A stretch of 64,000 nucleotides of DNA from Hymenobacter telluris (GTDB taxonomy: Bacteria > Bacteroidota > Bacteroidia > Cytophagales > Hymenobacteraceae), in the NCBI RefSeq assembly GCF_017313265.1, contig NZ_JAFLQZ010000014.1, positions 89,522-153,521 of the forward strand, read 5' to 3'. Shown here in pieces: positions 25,590 to 33,749 of this stretch (positions are counted from its first letter, which is position 1; each line of letters begins with the position of its first letter). The position numbers and the translations under genes were made by a program. Below the pieces are notes generated by a model. The model was not told where the DNA came from. It saw nothing but the letters and a program-made list of their open reading frames with translations, and made no database searches.

Positions 25590-26213
25590 ATGCCTAAAGT
25601 AAAGCCCCATAGAACGAATCCTTCGCTGGACATGACTCCAATGGTGGATTTGGCCTTCCTGCTGGTGACGTTTTTCATGCTCACCACCAAGTTTGCTGCC
25701 GAAGAAGTAGTAGTAGTGGATACTCCTTCTTCTACTTCTGACATCAAACTGCCGGAAAGCAACATTATCCGTCTCTTAATCGATAAAGACAAGCGCGTTT
25801 TCTTCGGTTTCGAGAGTGATAAAGCCAAGTCTTTGCTGCTCGACAAAATAGCTACCAAGTATGGGGTTAGCTTTAATGAGAAGCAAAAGAAGAACTTTGG
25901 CAACCTCAACTCTTTTGGCGTGCCCGTGCAGCAGCTTGGCGGTTTGCTAAGCCTCAGCACCGAGCAGCGCAAAAGAGTTAACCAGACAGGTATTCCGATT
26001 GACTCGCTCAACAACCAGTTGATTGATTGGGTGATGGAAGCACGGAAAGCCAACCAGGAAGCCATTGCCAAGCCAACGTTCATTGCCATTAAAGGCGACA
26101 ACAACGCGGACGTAGCGACGGTGAAAAAGGTCATTCAGATCTTGCAAGACAAGAATATCAACCGTTTCAACCTCATCACCGACCTGGAAAACAAGCCGGT
26201 GGCCTCTAACTAA
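25590..26213 (+). CDS. exbD: ExbD-type biopolymer transport protein, long form
   Basis: TonB-energising subunit anchored in the inner membrane. 207 residues, longer than E. coli ExbD (141). The membrane segment DMTPMVDLAFLLVTFFML (about residues 14-31) contains the conserved Asp thought to carry protons. The periplasmic part has an extra stretch (about residues 85-150) with KNFGNLNSFGVP and a basic, Gln-rich region not seen in the second exbD. It lies 67 bases after exbB and 12 before the second exbD. Confidence 0.93.
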   Translation: MPKVKPHRTNPSLDMTPMVDLAFLLVTFFMLTTKFAAEEVVVVDTPSSTSDIKLPESNIIRLLIDKDKRVFFGFESDKAKSLLLDKIATKYGVSFNEKQKKNFGNLNSFGVPVQQLGGLLSLSTEQRKRVNQTGIPIDSLNNQLIDWVMEARKANQEAIAKPTFIAIKGDNNADVATVKKVIQILQDKNINRFNLITDLENKPVASN

Positions 26214-26225
26214 CGCCCGCAAGCC

Positions 26226-26750
26226 ATGGCAGAAATACAACAGAACTCCGGCGGGGGTGGAAAAGGCGGAAAAAAGCGGGCCAAGAAAATGTCGACTCGT
26301 ATCGACATGACCCCGATGGTGGACTTGGCCTTCTTGCTACTTACCTTTTTCATCCTGACGGCGTCCTTCAACAAGCCGAACGTGATGCAGCTCACGATGC
26401 CGGTTAAGGAAAAGAATCCTGACGAACAAACCGTTCTGAAAGCTTCTGATGCCTTTACCATCATTATGGGCGAGAAAGACAAGCTCTACTATTACGAAGG
26501 GCTGTTGGATGAGAATGTGAAGCCTCAATTGAAGCTTTCTGATTACTCAGCCGACGGTATTCGTAAAGTCTTGTTGGCCCGGCAGCGCCAAAACCCCAAA
26601 ACGGTGGTTTTGATTAAGCCAGACGACAAGTCGAACTATAAGAACATGGTGGACATCTTGGATGAGATGAACATCACCAATCAGAGTAAATACGCTCTGG
26701 TGGACGTTTCGAAACAAGACGAGGACCTTATTAAAACTTCCGGGCTATGA
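26226..26750 (+). CDS. exbD: ExbD-type biopolymer transport protein, second copy
   Basis: 174 residues. A basic, Gly-rich N-terminus (residues 1-25, GGGGKGGKKRAKK) leads into RIDMTPMVDLAFLLLTFFILT, split over about residues 24-45, the membrane helix with its conserved Asp. The periplasmic domain is shorter than in the first copy. Its last four bases ATGA overlap the tonB start, so translation is coupled. Two different ExbD proteins may form a mixed complex. Confidence 0.93.
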   Translation: MAEIQQNSGGGGKGGKKRAKKMSTRIDMTPMVDLAFLLLTFFILTASFNKPNVMQLTMPVKEKNPDEQTVLKASDAFTIIMGEKDKLYYYEGLLDENVKPQLKLSDYSADGIRKVLLARQRQNPKTVVLIKPDDKSNYKNMVDILDEMNITNQSKYALVDVSKQDEDLIKTSGL

Positions 26751-27577
26751 TGGATAACAGCCAAATAGCGCGGGCGACCCTCAACGACATTGTTTTCGAA
26801 GGCCGAAATAAAGCCTACGGAGCCTATGTGTTGCGGCGCTTGTACTCCAAGCACGTCTCGCGCGCCCTCCTCATCGCTGTTGCTCTTTTCGTACTGTTAA
26901 TCAGCTTCCCGCTGATTGCCCGTCTTTTCAAAGACGAAACAGTAGTGGAAGAGGACAAGATGCTCAAGGAGAACGTTCTGATGGATGCCCCTCCATTGGA
27001 CCAAACGAAACCACCGCCACCGCCACCACCACCGGAGGCGCCACCACCGCCACCACCGAAACTCTCTACTATCAAGTTCACCCCGCCCGTCGTTAAGAAA
27101 GACGAAGAGGTGAAGAAAGTAGAAGAGATTCCAGATCAGAAGGAACTGGAAGATAAAGTGGTTTCAACTGCTACTGTAAAAGGCAACACCGACAATCCGC
27201 TCGACCTTAATGGTTTGGATGCTGGTGAAGGCAACAAGGTAGTAGAAGAAGTAGTGGAGCAGAAGGTGTACCAGTACGTGGAGCAAATGCCCGTATTCCC
27301 TGGTGGTCCTGAAGCTTTGCTAGCAGCCATTCAGAAAGGCGCTACGTACCCAGCGCTGGCACTGCGTAACCAGATTGAAGGCAAAGTTTTTATCTCGTTC
27401 GTAGTAGGCCCTGACGGAGCTGTAACGGATGTGAAGGTGCAAAAAGGCATCGGCGGTGGCTGCGACGAATCTGCAGTGGCCTCGGTGAAGAAGCTTCCCA
27501 AGTTTTCGCCTGGTAAGCAAAACGGTCGGGCCGTAAGCGTGTCTTACACTGTACCAGTAACCTTCGCTATCAAGTAA
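26747..27577 (+). CDS. tonB: Energy transducer TonB with poly-Pro linker
   Basis: Periplasm-spanning link that energises TonB-dependent outer-membrane receptors. 276 residues: a cytoplasmic N-terminus with LNDIVFEGRNKAYGAYVLRR (the Bacteroidota TonB motif, about residues 12-31), a membrane segment (about 40-62), a PPPPPPPPEAPPPPPP linker (about 88-103), and a TonB C-terminal domain (about 185-276) with FPGG, YPALALRNQIEGKVFISF and GGGCDESAV. It ends before a terminator. The next gene is a second TonB. Confidence 0.95.
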   Translation: MMDNSQIARATLNDIVFEGRNKAYGAYVLRRLYSKHVSRALLIAVALFVLLISFPLIARLFKDETVVEEDKMLKENVLMDAPPLDQTKPPPPPPPPEAPPPPPPKLSTIKFTPPVVKKDEEVKKVEEIPDQKELEDKVVSTATVKGNTDNPLDLNGLDAGEGNKVVEEVVEQKVYQYVEQMPVFPGGPEALLAAIQKGATYPALALRNQIEGKVFISFVVGPDGAVTDVKVQKGIGGGCDESAVASVKKLPKFSPGKQNGRAVSVSYTVPVTFAIK

Positions 27578-27613
27578 GCTTACACGCAGATTCAGCTACT
27601 TGTTTCTGCCATT

Positions 27614-27651
27614 AAAATCCCGCTTTCAGCTTCGGCCGAAAGCGGGATTTT
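27614..27651 (+). terminator. Terminator after the first tonB
   Basis: AAAATCCCGCTTTC (27614-27627) pairs with GAAAGCGGGATTTT (27638-27651), with T-rich sequence after it. The second tonB therefore probably has its own promoter. Confidence 0.8.
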
Positions 27652-27713
27652 TCGTTTTGCAGCAGCTAAGTTGGTTAGATGGCCTTACTTAGAAATGATA
27701 TAAAAAAATATTT

Positions 27714-27730
27714 CACTGCTTGCATACTAC
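27714..27730. promoter_or_regulatory. Third copy of the TGCTTGCATACTA word
   Basis: TGCTTGCATACTA is identical to the marR promoter over 13 bases (6260-6272) and has ATATTT on the same side. It lies about 120 bases upstream of the second tonB. The left half of the palindrome is degraded, so it is a weaker candidate site. Confidence 0.35.
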
Positions 27731-27851
27731 CCCATAAACACTAACCGTTAGACCTTTGAAAGCCAGGCGGTAGCGGCCGATTTATGAGCAGGGAGCCAGG
27801 TTTGGGTAATTGCCTACTGTGCATTCGTTTCACCTCTAACCTATATCCCAC

Positions 27852-28694
27852 ATGAGTATGCTCGATTTACGTACCGCTTCCTTCAACGACATTATCTTTG
27901 AGGGCCGCAACAAGCTGTATGGCGCCTACGTGCTCCGGCAGTTGTATGAACGCCATTTGGTAAGAGCATTAGCAATTGCTGTAGCACTTACACTGCTTCT
28001 GGTAACCTCTCCCTTTATTAAAGCATTTTTATTCCCACAGTTAATAGAAGTTCCAGATCCGACAGTATGTGTATTACCAGTACCAGAAGTTATATTGATA
28101 AACCCACCATTAACAGAGCCCCCTAAACCAGTTGGAGGCCAAGTATCACCGCCACCAGCACCTGTTATGCGCCCACCTGCTCAAACAGTACCGGCTGTAA
28201 AGGCTGATGATCTGGTTAAGAAGGATGACAAGCCGATGGCACCTACCATTACGGCAATTGAGCCCAGTGTCATTGAAAACCCCGGTGCAACTGGTCCTTC
28301 CACTGGAACAGGTGAAAGAGCTGGCCTGATAGGAGGTACTGGGAAAGATTCCAATGCATCCAAAACAGCAGGTCCACCGGCACCATTTATCACGGCTGAA
28401 GTAATGCCTGAGTTTATGGGTGGCCAGGAAGCTCTGCAACGCTACATGCAGAAGAACCTACGGTATCCTCCACAGGCATTGCGCAATAATGTTGAGGGCC
28501 GTGTGTATATCTCCTTCACTGTGCAGGCCGATGGCTCTATTGCCGATGTGCAAGTATTGAAAGGCTTGGGCTTCGGTACCGACGAGGAAGCCGCCCGTGT
28601 AGTAAAGAACATGCCTGTTTGGAAACCTGGTATGCAGAACAAGCATTCGGTGGCAGTACGCTACACTATGCCTATCACTTTCCGCTACGATTAA
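27852..28694 (+). CDS. Second energy transducer TonB, AT-rich linker
   Basis: 280 residues with the same plan as the first TonB: ASFNDIIFEGRNKLYGAYVL near residues 9-28, a membrane segment (about 42-64), a looser Pro/Val/Ala linker and a TonB C-terminal domain with GGQEALQRYM, YPPQALRNN and VEGRVYISF. It has no long Pro run. The linker region is AT-rich (22 GC of 60 bases at 28021-28080), unlike its neighbours. The second TonB may serve other receptors; that is inference. Confidence 0.9.
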   Translation: MSMLDLRTASFNDIIFEGRNKLYGAYVLRQLYERHLVRALAIAVALTLLLVTSPFIKAFLFPQLIEVPDPTVCVLPVPEVILINPPLTEPPKPVGGQVSPPPAPVMRPPAQTVPAVKADDLVKKDDKPMAPTITAIEPSVIENPGATGPSTGTGERAGLIGGTGKDSNASKTAGPPAPFITAEVMPEFMGGQEALQRYMQKNLRYPPQALRNNVEGRVYISFTVQADGSIADVQVLKGLGFGTDEEAARVVKNMPVWKPGMQNKHSVAVRYTMPITFRYD

Positions 28695-28757
28695 AGAAAA
28701 TATAGCCTTGAAGTAAACTACTAGCTTATAACATTTTAAATAAAAATTATCAGTCAA

Positions 28758-28808
28758 AAAGGCTGAAAATTGCCTGATTCTTCTTGAATCGAGCAGTTTT
28801 CAGCCTTT
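28758..28808 (+). terminator. Terminator after the second tonB
   Basis: AAGGCTGAAAA...GATTC and GAATC...TTTTCAGCCTT pair over about 23 bases with a few mismatches around a short loop, with TTTCTTG after it. Confidence 0.7.
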
Positions 28809-28877
28809 CTTGTAGCAATAACCAAGCTTTGGTTACGTTTAGGCGAACCTGACACCGGGAATATTGTGTTATAAGCA

Positions 28878-28889
28878 GTAAATATTTAC
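28878..28889. promoter_or_regulatory. Perfect 12-bp palindrome upstream of the two-helix protein
   Basis: GTAAATATTTAC lies 23 bases before the ATG at 28912 and could be an operator or part of a promoter region. AT-rich palindromes of this length also arise by chance. Confidence 0.3.
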
Positions 28890-28911
28890 CCGCTTGTTGT
28901 CACCAGATTTT

Positions 28912-29172
28912 ATGATTAACCGTCCTACCACTGAAGAGCGTTTGTCGGCGCGAAGCAACTCTTCCCGGGGCTTCATGCGCTACTTCCTGCTGATCATGAC
29001 CCTCACGTATATTGGGCTGGGCATATTCTTATGGTTTGCTCCGCCCATTATCTTCAACCTCTCCGTTCCGAACCGCCGAATACTGGGCGGTATATTCGTA
29101 TTTTACGGAATTATTAGATTTGTCCGTACTTACCAGCAGCATTTCCGAAACGTTGACTCTCAACATGACTAA
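28912..29172 (+). CDS. Two-helix inner-membrane protein
   Basis: 86 residues from the ATG at 28912 (a TTG at 28894 opens the frame). Two hydrophobic helices (about residues 23-43 and 52-70) and a basic, mostly polar N-terminus; I know no name for the family. It overlaps the next gene by eight bases (29165-29172), so the two are translationally coupled. That points to a role in the same process as the PstS-like lipoprotein. Confidence 0.75.
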   Translation: MINRPTTEERLSARSNSSRGFMRYFLLIMTLTYIGLGIFLWFAPPIIFNLSVPNRRILGGIFVFYGIIRFVRTYQQHFRNVDSQHD

Positions 29173-30133
29173 AATTTCTGTCAACCTACGTTCGTTTTCC
29201 TTCGGCTTAGCTGTAGCTGGTGCCCTTCTGACCGCCTGCAATCGTAACCCGGATGCCGCAGGCCCCGATGATGATACTTCTACCACTGGCCGCATCAATA
29301 TCAGCGTCGATGAGACGTTTGCGCCCATTCTGAAGTCGCATATCGATACGTTTCAGCAATTGTACACCTATGCGCACGTGACGGCTGCTTATAAGCCCGA
29401 AAACGATGTCGCTCAGGATATACTTACTGATAAAGTGCGGGCCGTAGTATTGGCTCGGCCACTCAACGCAAACGAGAAAAGCGTGTTGGAAAAGCAGATG
29501 CTTATCCCGCGTACCACTCATATAGCCACCGATGGCTTGGCCATTATTCTGCACCCGTCCAATCCCGACTCGTTGCTGACTATGGCGCAGTTGAGCGATA
29601 TTTTTTCGGGTAAGAAAGCCGACTGGAAGGAAGTAAGTGGCAAAGGCAAGGCTGGCCAGGTTGACGTGGTTTTCGATGCTAACCGCTCTAGCACCACCCG
29701 CTATGTTCAGGACTCTATCACCCGCGGCGCGGCGCTATCGAAACGAGTGTTTGCTGCAAAATCGAACCCAGCGCTGCTAGATTACGTTGCAACTCATCCG
29801 AACGCCATTGGAATAGTTGGCGCCAACTGGATTAGTGACCGAGATGATGCAGCGGTACAACGCTTTTTAAAGCGTGTACGGGTAGCCAGCATCAGCTCTG
29901 AAGCAAATCCGAAGTCAGTGGATGACTACTACCAGCCATTCCAGGCATATCTGGCCCTGAAAAAGTATCCGTTGCGGCGGGAAGTGTACATTATCAGCCG
30001 CGAGGGGCGGGCCGGTCTTGGCACCGGTTTTGCATCCTTTGTAGCAGGAACAAAAGGCCAGCTGATTGTCTTGAAATCGGGACTGATGCCGGCTACCGGA
30101 CAAACCAGAATCGTGAATACCTCGAAGAAGTAA
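29165..30133 (+). CDS. PstS-like substrate-binding lipoprotein
   Basis: 322 residues from the ATG at 29165; the frame opens earlier, but that part is inside the preceding gene. Signal peptide with lipobox LTAC (Cys about 25). The rest is a type-2 periplasmic-binding fold of the phosphate-binding family; the DANRSSTTRYVQDS stretch (about residues 175-188) corresponds to the phosphate-loop region, though the usual SGT reads SST. No pstC, pstA or pstB gene is near, so ABC import is unlikely to be its partner. Confidence 0.85.
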   Translation: MTKISVNLRSFSFGLAVAGALLTACNRNPDAAGPDDDTSTTGRINISVDETFAPILKSHIDTFQQLYTYAHVTAAYKPENDVAQDILTDKVRAVVLARPLNANEKSVLEKQMLIPRTTHIATDGLAIILHPSNPDSLLTMAQLSDIFSGKKADWKEVSGKGKAGQVDVVFDANRSSTTRYVQDSITRGAALSKRVFAAKSNPALLDYVATHPNAIGIVGANWISDRDDAAVQRFLKRVRVASISSEANPKSVDDYYQPFQAYLALKKYPLRREVYIISREGRAGLGTGFASFVAGTKGQLIVLKSGLMPATGQTRIVNTSKK

Positions 30134-30182
30134 GTCCGACCGAGTACTTTTTACACACCTCTTTTCACCAAACCAATTACCC

Positions 30183-31793
30183 ATGAACTTCAAGCCCTGG
30201 AATATCTCGTTCCTCGTTGCCTTGTCAGTTTCCGGCTCTGCCGCTTACGCTCAGAATCCTCAGAAGGCTATTGAACTTGAGCGTTACAGCGAAGCCCGGG
30301 CTGCGCTTTTGCGCCAAGGTCAATCTGCCGAATCTTCATTCGAATTGGGCCGCCTCTATCAGAAGCGGGATATGCCCGACTCGGCAGCCTATTATTTCAG
30401 CCGCGTTCCTGTTGACCCCAAAAATCCGATGAGCTTGGTGGCCGCTGGCCGTGCTGCACTGGCCAAAGGCGACCAAGCGGGTGCTCAAACTCAGTTTGAT
30501 GCTGCCGTGAAAGCCAGCAAAGGCAAAGACGCGAAAGTGTACACGATGATTGCCCAAGCCTACGGCGAGTCGGATGTTAAAGCCGATAATGCCAAAGCCT
30601 TGAGCTACGTAACTGCGGGGGAAAAACTTGCTAAAGGCAAAGACGACCCAGCACTGATGATTGCCCGTGGCGACATCTATGGTCAGTCGGACCAGGGTGG
30701 TGGCGAGGCCATGAACAGCTACGAGCGGGCTTTGCTGGCTGACCCGAACAGCGCGCTAGCCAACTACCGCAAAGGCGAGTTGAACGTGCGGGCTCGTAAC
30801 TACAACGATGCCAAAGCTTCGTTCGAGAAAGCCATTCAACTTGACCCCAACTATGCTCCTGCTTACAACGCACTGGCCGAAACGTATTTCTACGCCGGTA
30901 AGTACGATGACGCGTTGGCTACCTTCCAGAAATACCAGGGTGTAGCCGAAAAGTCGCCGGGTACGGATGCTAAGTATGCTTCGTTCCTGTTCCTGACCAA
31001 GAAGTATCCGGAAGCTCAGGTGGAAGTGGAGAAAGTGTTGGCCCGTGACCCCAACAACATCACCATGAACCGCCTGCTGGCTTACACGCTGTTCGAGAAC
31101 GGTAAGAATGCTGAGGCCGTAACAGCTATGGAGAAATACATGAAGCTCCAGCCGGCTGACAAGCTCATCACCGAAGACTACGTGTACTACGGTAAGATGC
31201 TCTCGAAAGCTGGTCGGGCACAGGAAGGCGAAACTGCACTCAAAACTGCTATTGCCAAAGACCCGAAAAAAGCGGCTGAATTGCAGAACGAGTTGGCACA
31301 AGGATACATGCTGTCTAAGAACTACCCGGCTGCCATTTCCGCCTACAAGGCAAAGATGAAATCCGATGCTACTCCTGAACTAACCGACCAGATTCGTTTG
31401 GCTGTAGCTTACGGCGGCAACAAGCAGTATGACAAGGCGGATAGCCTATACAACGCGGTACTAACTGCTCGCCCAACCTATGTTCCTGGCTATTTGATGC
31501 GGGCTAAGGCCAACTACTTCATGGATCCGGATTCCAAGCAAGGCTTGGCCAAACCGCACTATGAGAAGTACATTGAAATGGCAAAAGCCGATCCGGCGAA
31601 ATACAAGGACGGGCTGGTAGAAGCCAACGAGTACTTGGGCTATTACTACTACGCCAAAGGCGACAAGGCGGCGGCAGCTCCTTATTACGAGCAAGTACTA
31701 GCCTTAGACCCCGAGAATGCCAATGCCAAAAAGGTAATGGCTTCAATGAAAGCTCCGGTTAAGGCAACTTCGAAAACAGCGCCGAAAAAATAA
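30183..31793 (+). CDS. Periplasmic tetratricopeptide-repeat protein
   Basis: 536 residues with a signal peptide ending near AYAQ (about residue 21). Most of the rest is TPR helix pairs, for example YNDAKASFEKAIQLDPNYAP and PEAQVEVEKVLARDPNN, about ten repeats, ending in a Lys/Ala-rich tail. It would be a scaffold in the periplasm or at a membrane. It follows the PstS-like gene by 49 bases and ends the locus before a strong terminator. The same exbB/exbD/tonB/PstS/TPR order occurs in other Cytophagales as far as I recall; the job is not established. Confidence 0.88.
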   Translation: MNFKPWNISFLVALSVSGSAAYAQNPQKAIELERYSEARAALLRQGQSAESSFELGRLYQKRDMPDSAAYYFSRVPVDPKNPMSLVAAGRAALAKGDQAGAQTQFDAAVKASKGKDAKVYTMIAQAYGESDVKADNAKALSYVTAGEKLAKGKDDPALMIARGDIYGQSDQGGGEAMNSYERALLADPNSALANYRKGELNVRARNYNDAKASFEKAIQLDPNYAPAYNALAETYFYAGKYDDALATFQKYQGVAEKSPGTDAKYASFLFLTKKYPEAQVEVEKVLARDPNNITMNRLLAYTLFENGKNAEAVTAMEKYMKLQPADKLITEDYVYYGKMLSKAGRAQEGETALKTAIAKDPKKAAELQNELAQGYMLSKNYPAAISAYKAKMKSDATPELTDQIRLAVAYGGNKQYDKADSLYNAVLTARPTYVPGYLMRAKANYFMDPDSKQGLAKPHYEKYIEMAKADPAKYKDGLVEANEYLGYYYYAKGDKAAAAPYYEQVLALDPENANAKKVMASMKAPVKATSKTAPKK

Positions 31794-31805
31794 GCTTTCT
31801 TTGTT

Positions 31806-31857
31806 CTTCATGAAAAAAGCCCCCGTTGCAGTTGCAACGGGGGCTTTTTTCATGAAG
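31806..31857. terminator. Bidirectional terminator, perfect 25-bp stem
   Basis: Arms 31806-31830 and 31833-31857 are exact complements with a 2-base loop (core AAAAAAGCCCCCGTTGCA). It ends the TPR gene (stop 31793) on the plus strand and rluD (stop 31875) on the minus strand. Confidence 0.93.
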
Positions 31858-31874
31858 ACTCAACGCCATGCCAA

Positions 31875-32948
31875 TCAACTAGCATATTGCTCCCAATGAG
31901 CCAGCACTGAGGCAAAATCGGAGGGCAGTTCCACCTCAAACTGCATCTGCTCTGCGGTTACCGGGTGCGTAAACCCGAGTGATTTAGCGTGCAATGCCTG
32001 CCGAGGCATCAGCTCAAATGCCGTATCCACGAAGGCCTTGTAGGCACCCGTGCGCTGGCCGTAGAGCACCTTGTTGCCGCCGTAGGTGGCATCAGAAAAC
32101 AGTGGGTGACCGATGTGCTTCATATGTACCCGAATTTGGTGCGTACGACCCGTTTCGAGGTTACATTGTACTAATGCCACGTGCCCGAACGTACGTAGCA
32201 CCTTGTAGTGCGTAACAGCCGATTTTCCGTCTTCGCCATCAAGTGGGTACACGGCCTGTACCTTGCGGTCCTTCACGCTCCGTCCAATATTGCTGCGGAT
32301 GGTGCCTTGTGCTTCCTTCGGGATGCCCCACACCAGAGCCAGATACGTCCGCTCAATGGTGTGGTGAAAGAACTGCTGCGACAAATGAGTCATGGCGTAC
32401 TCCGTTTTGCCAATGACCAACAAGCCTGAGGTATCCTTATCGATGCGGTGCACAAGACCGGGGCGTATTTCACCGTTACGCCCTGTAGGCAGGTTGTTTA
32501 GGTGATGAGTCAGGCCGTTTACCAGCGTACCATGCCAGTTGCCAAAGGCTGGATGCACTACCATACCCGCCGGCTTATTCACCATAAGCAAGGCCTCGTC
32601 TTCGTAGCGAATATCGAGGTCCATGGGCTCAGGCAGCACCCGGAAATCAATGGGCGGCTCGGGCAGCGTAATGGTTATCAGGTCGCCGGGCTTGATGCGG
32701 TAATTTGACTTGGTAGGCCGCTCGTTTACCTGTACCGCTTCGGCCAGAATAGCGTTCTGAATCTTGGTGCGCGAGCTGTGTGGCAATTGGCGCATCAGGT
32801 ATTTGTCGAGCCGCAACAAATCCTGCTTTCGGCTAACAACAATACGGTGATGCTCGTACAACTCGTCGCCTACCTCCGACTCTTCTTCGTCGGGTAGTGA
32901 CAACGGCACTGGCAACAGCTCCTCATTGGATAAGTCAGGGTCAGTCAT
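31875..32948 (-). CDS. rluD: RluD-type 23S rRNA pseudouridine synthase
   Basis: Isomerises uridines in 23S rRNA. 357 residues from the ATG at 32948; the frame opens at 32996 but those residues are not family-like. The N-terminus is acidic, then an S4-like RNA-binding domain (LRLDKYLMRQLP, about residues 45-56), then the catalytic HRIDKDTSGLLV motif (about 176-187; catalytic Asp about 179) and RTHQIRVHMK further on. Between rluD and the ompH genes downstream of bamA. Confidence 0.93.
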   Translation of the reverse strand: MTDPDLSNEELLPVPLSLPDEEESEVGDELYEHHRIVVSRKQDLLRLDKYLMRQLPHSSRTKIQNAILAEAVQVNERPTKSNYRIKPGDLITITLPEPPIDFRVLPEPMDLDIRYEDEALLMVNKPAGMVVHPAFGNWHGTLVNGLTHHLNNLPTGRNGEIRPGLVHRIDKDTSGLLVIGKTEYAMTHLSQQFFHHTIERTYLALVWGIPKEAQGTIRSNIGRSVKDRKVQAVYPLDGEDGKSAVTHYKVLRTFGHVALVQCNLETGRTHQIRVHMKHIGHPLFSDATYGGNKVLYGQRTGAYKAFVDTAFELMPRQALHAKSLGFTHPVTAEQMQFEVELPSDFASVLAHWEQYAS

Positions 32949-33037
32949 ATGCAATGGCAATGTTGGGCTAGTTACTAAACAAGAAAGCCGAGACACGAAG
33001 TCCCGGCTTGTCTAGCTCAAGTAACAGGCTGCAAGCC

Positions 33038-33712
33038 TTACTTCTTGGTTTTGGTTTTCGTTTTGGTGGCAGGCGTGGTTGAAGATGCCGGCACAACTGG
33101 AGTGGTAGCTTTAGGAGCAACAGGCGCTGGAGCGGCACCTGGGGTTACGCCCATTTTCTTCAAAATCAAGTCCGAAATGTCACCTTCTTTGGGGCCGTGC
33201 AACAACACCGGGCTGGCACCATCCGAGTTCAGTACGTAGGTGTACCCATTCTCTACCGATACGGCATCAATCGTCTTCTGGAGCTTATCCAATGCTGGTT
33301 TCAGCAGAGTTTGCTGTTTCTGCTGCAAGTTCTGGTCGGCAGTGCGCTGAAACTCCTGGATGGACTGCTGCATAGTCGTCAGCTCCTTTTCCTTGTCAGC
33401 TTTCACTACGTCGGTCATAGTAGAAGCGCCCTTCTGATAGGCATCGAGTTTAGTCTGATATTCAGCGTACTTGCTTTTCAGCTGGTTTTCTAGCTGGGTG
33501 CTATATGCTTTCAGATCCGTTTCAATCTGACGGCTTTCCGGCATTTGGCTCAGCACGTATTCAACGCTGGTGTAGCCAATTTTCAATGGACCACTAGCAG
33601 CCGGTGTGGCAGCTGCAGCGGTAGTAGGAGCCTGCGCTAGCGCAACTGAGGCCGACGAAAAGGTAAGGGCGGCCGCAGCCAATGCAACGCGGAACATGTT
33701 CATGATGGTCAT
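33038..33712 (-). CDS. OmpH/Skp-family periplasmic chaperone, second copy
   Basis: Binds unfolded outer-membrane proteins on the way to BamA. 224 residues; signal peptide ends near ALAQ (about 27), then IGYTSVEYVLSQMPESRQ, the OmpH start pattern, a long coiled coil (about 75-170) and a Pro/Ala/Thr/Lys-rich tail ending in KTKTKTKK. An ATG nine bases in (33703) is an alternative. Last gene of the bamA run. Confidence 0.88.
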   Translation of the reverse strand: MTIMNMFRVALAAAALTFSSASVALAQAPTTAAAATPAASGPLKIGYTSVEYVLSQMPESRQIETDLKAYSTQLENQLKSKYAEYQTKLDAYQKGASTMTDVVKADKEKELTTMQQSIQEFQRTADQNLQQKQQTLLKPALDKLQKTIDAVSVENGYTYVLNSDGASPVLLHGPKEGDISDLILKKMGVTPGAAPAPVAPKATTPVVPASSTTPATKTKTKTKK

Positions 33713-33749
33713 TAAAAGGGAAACGTCTGAGAGGTTTTATATTGCAAAG

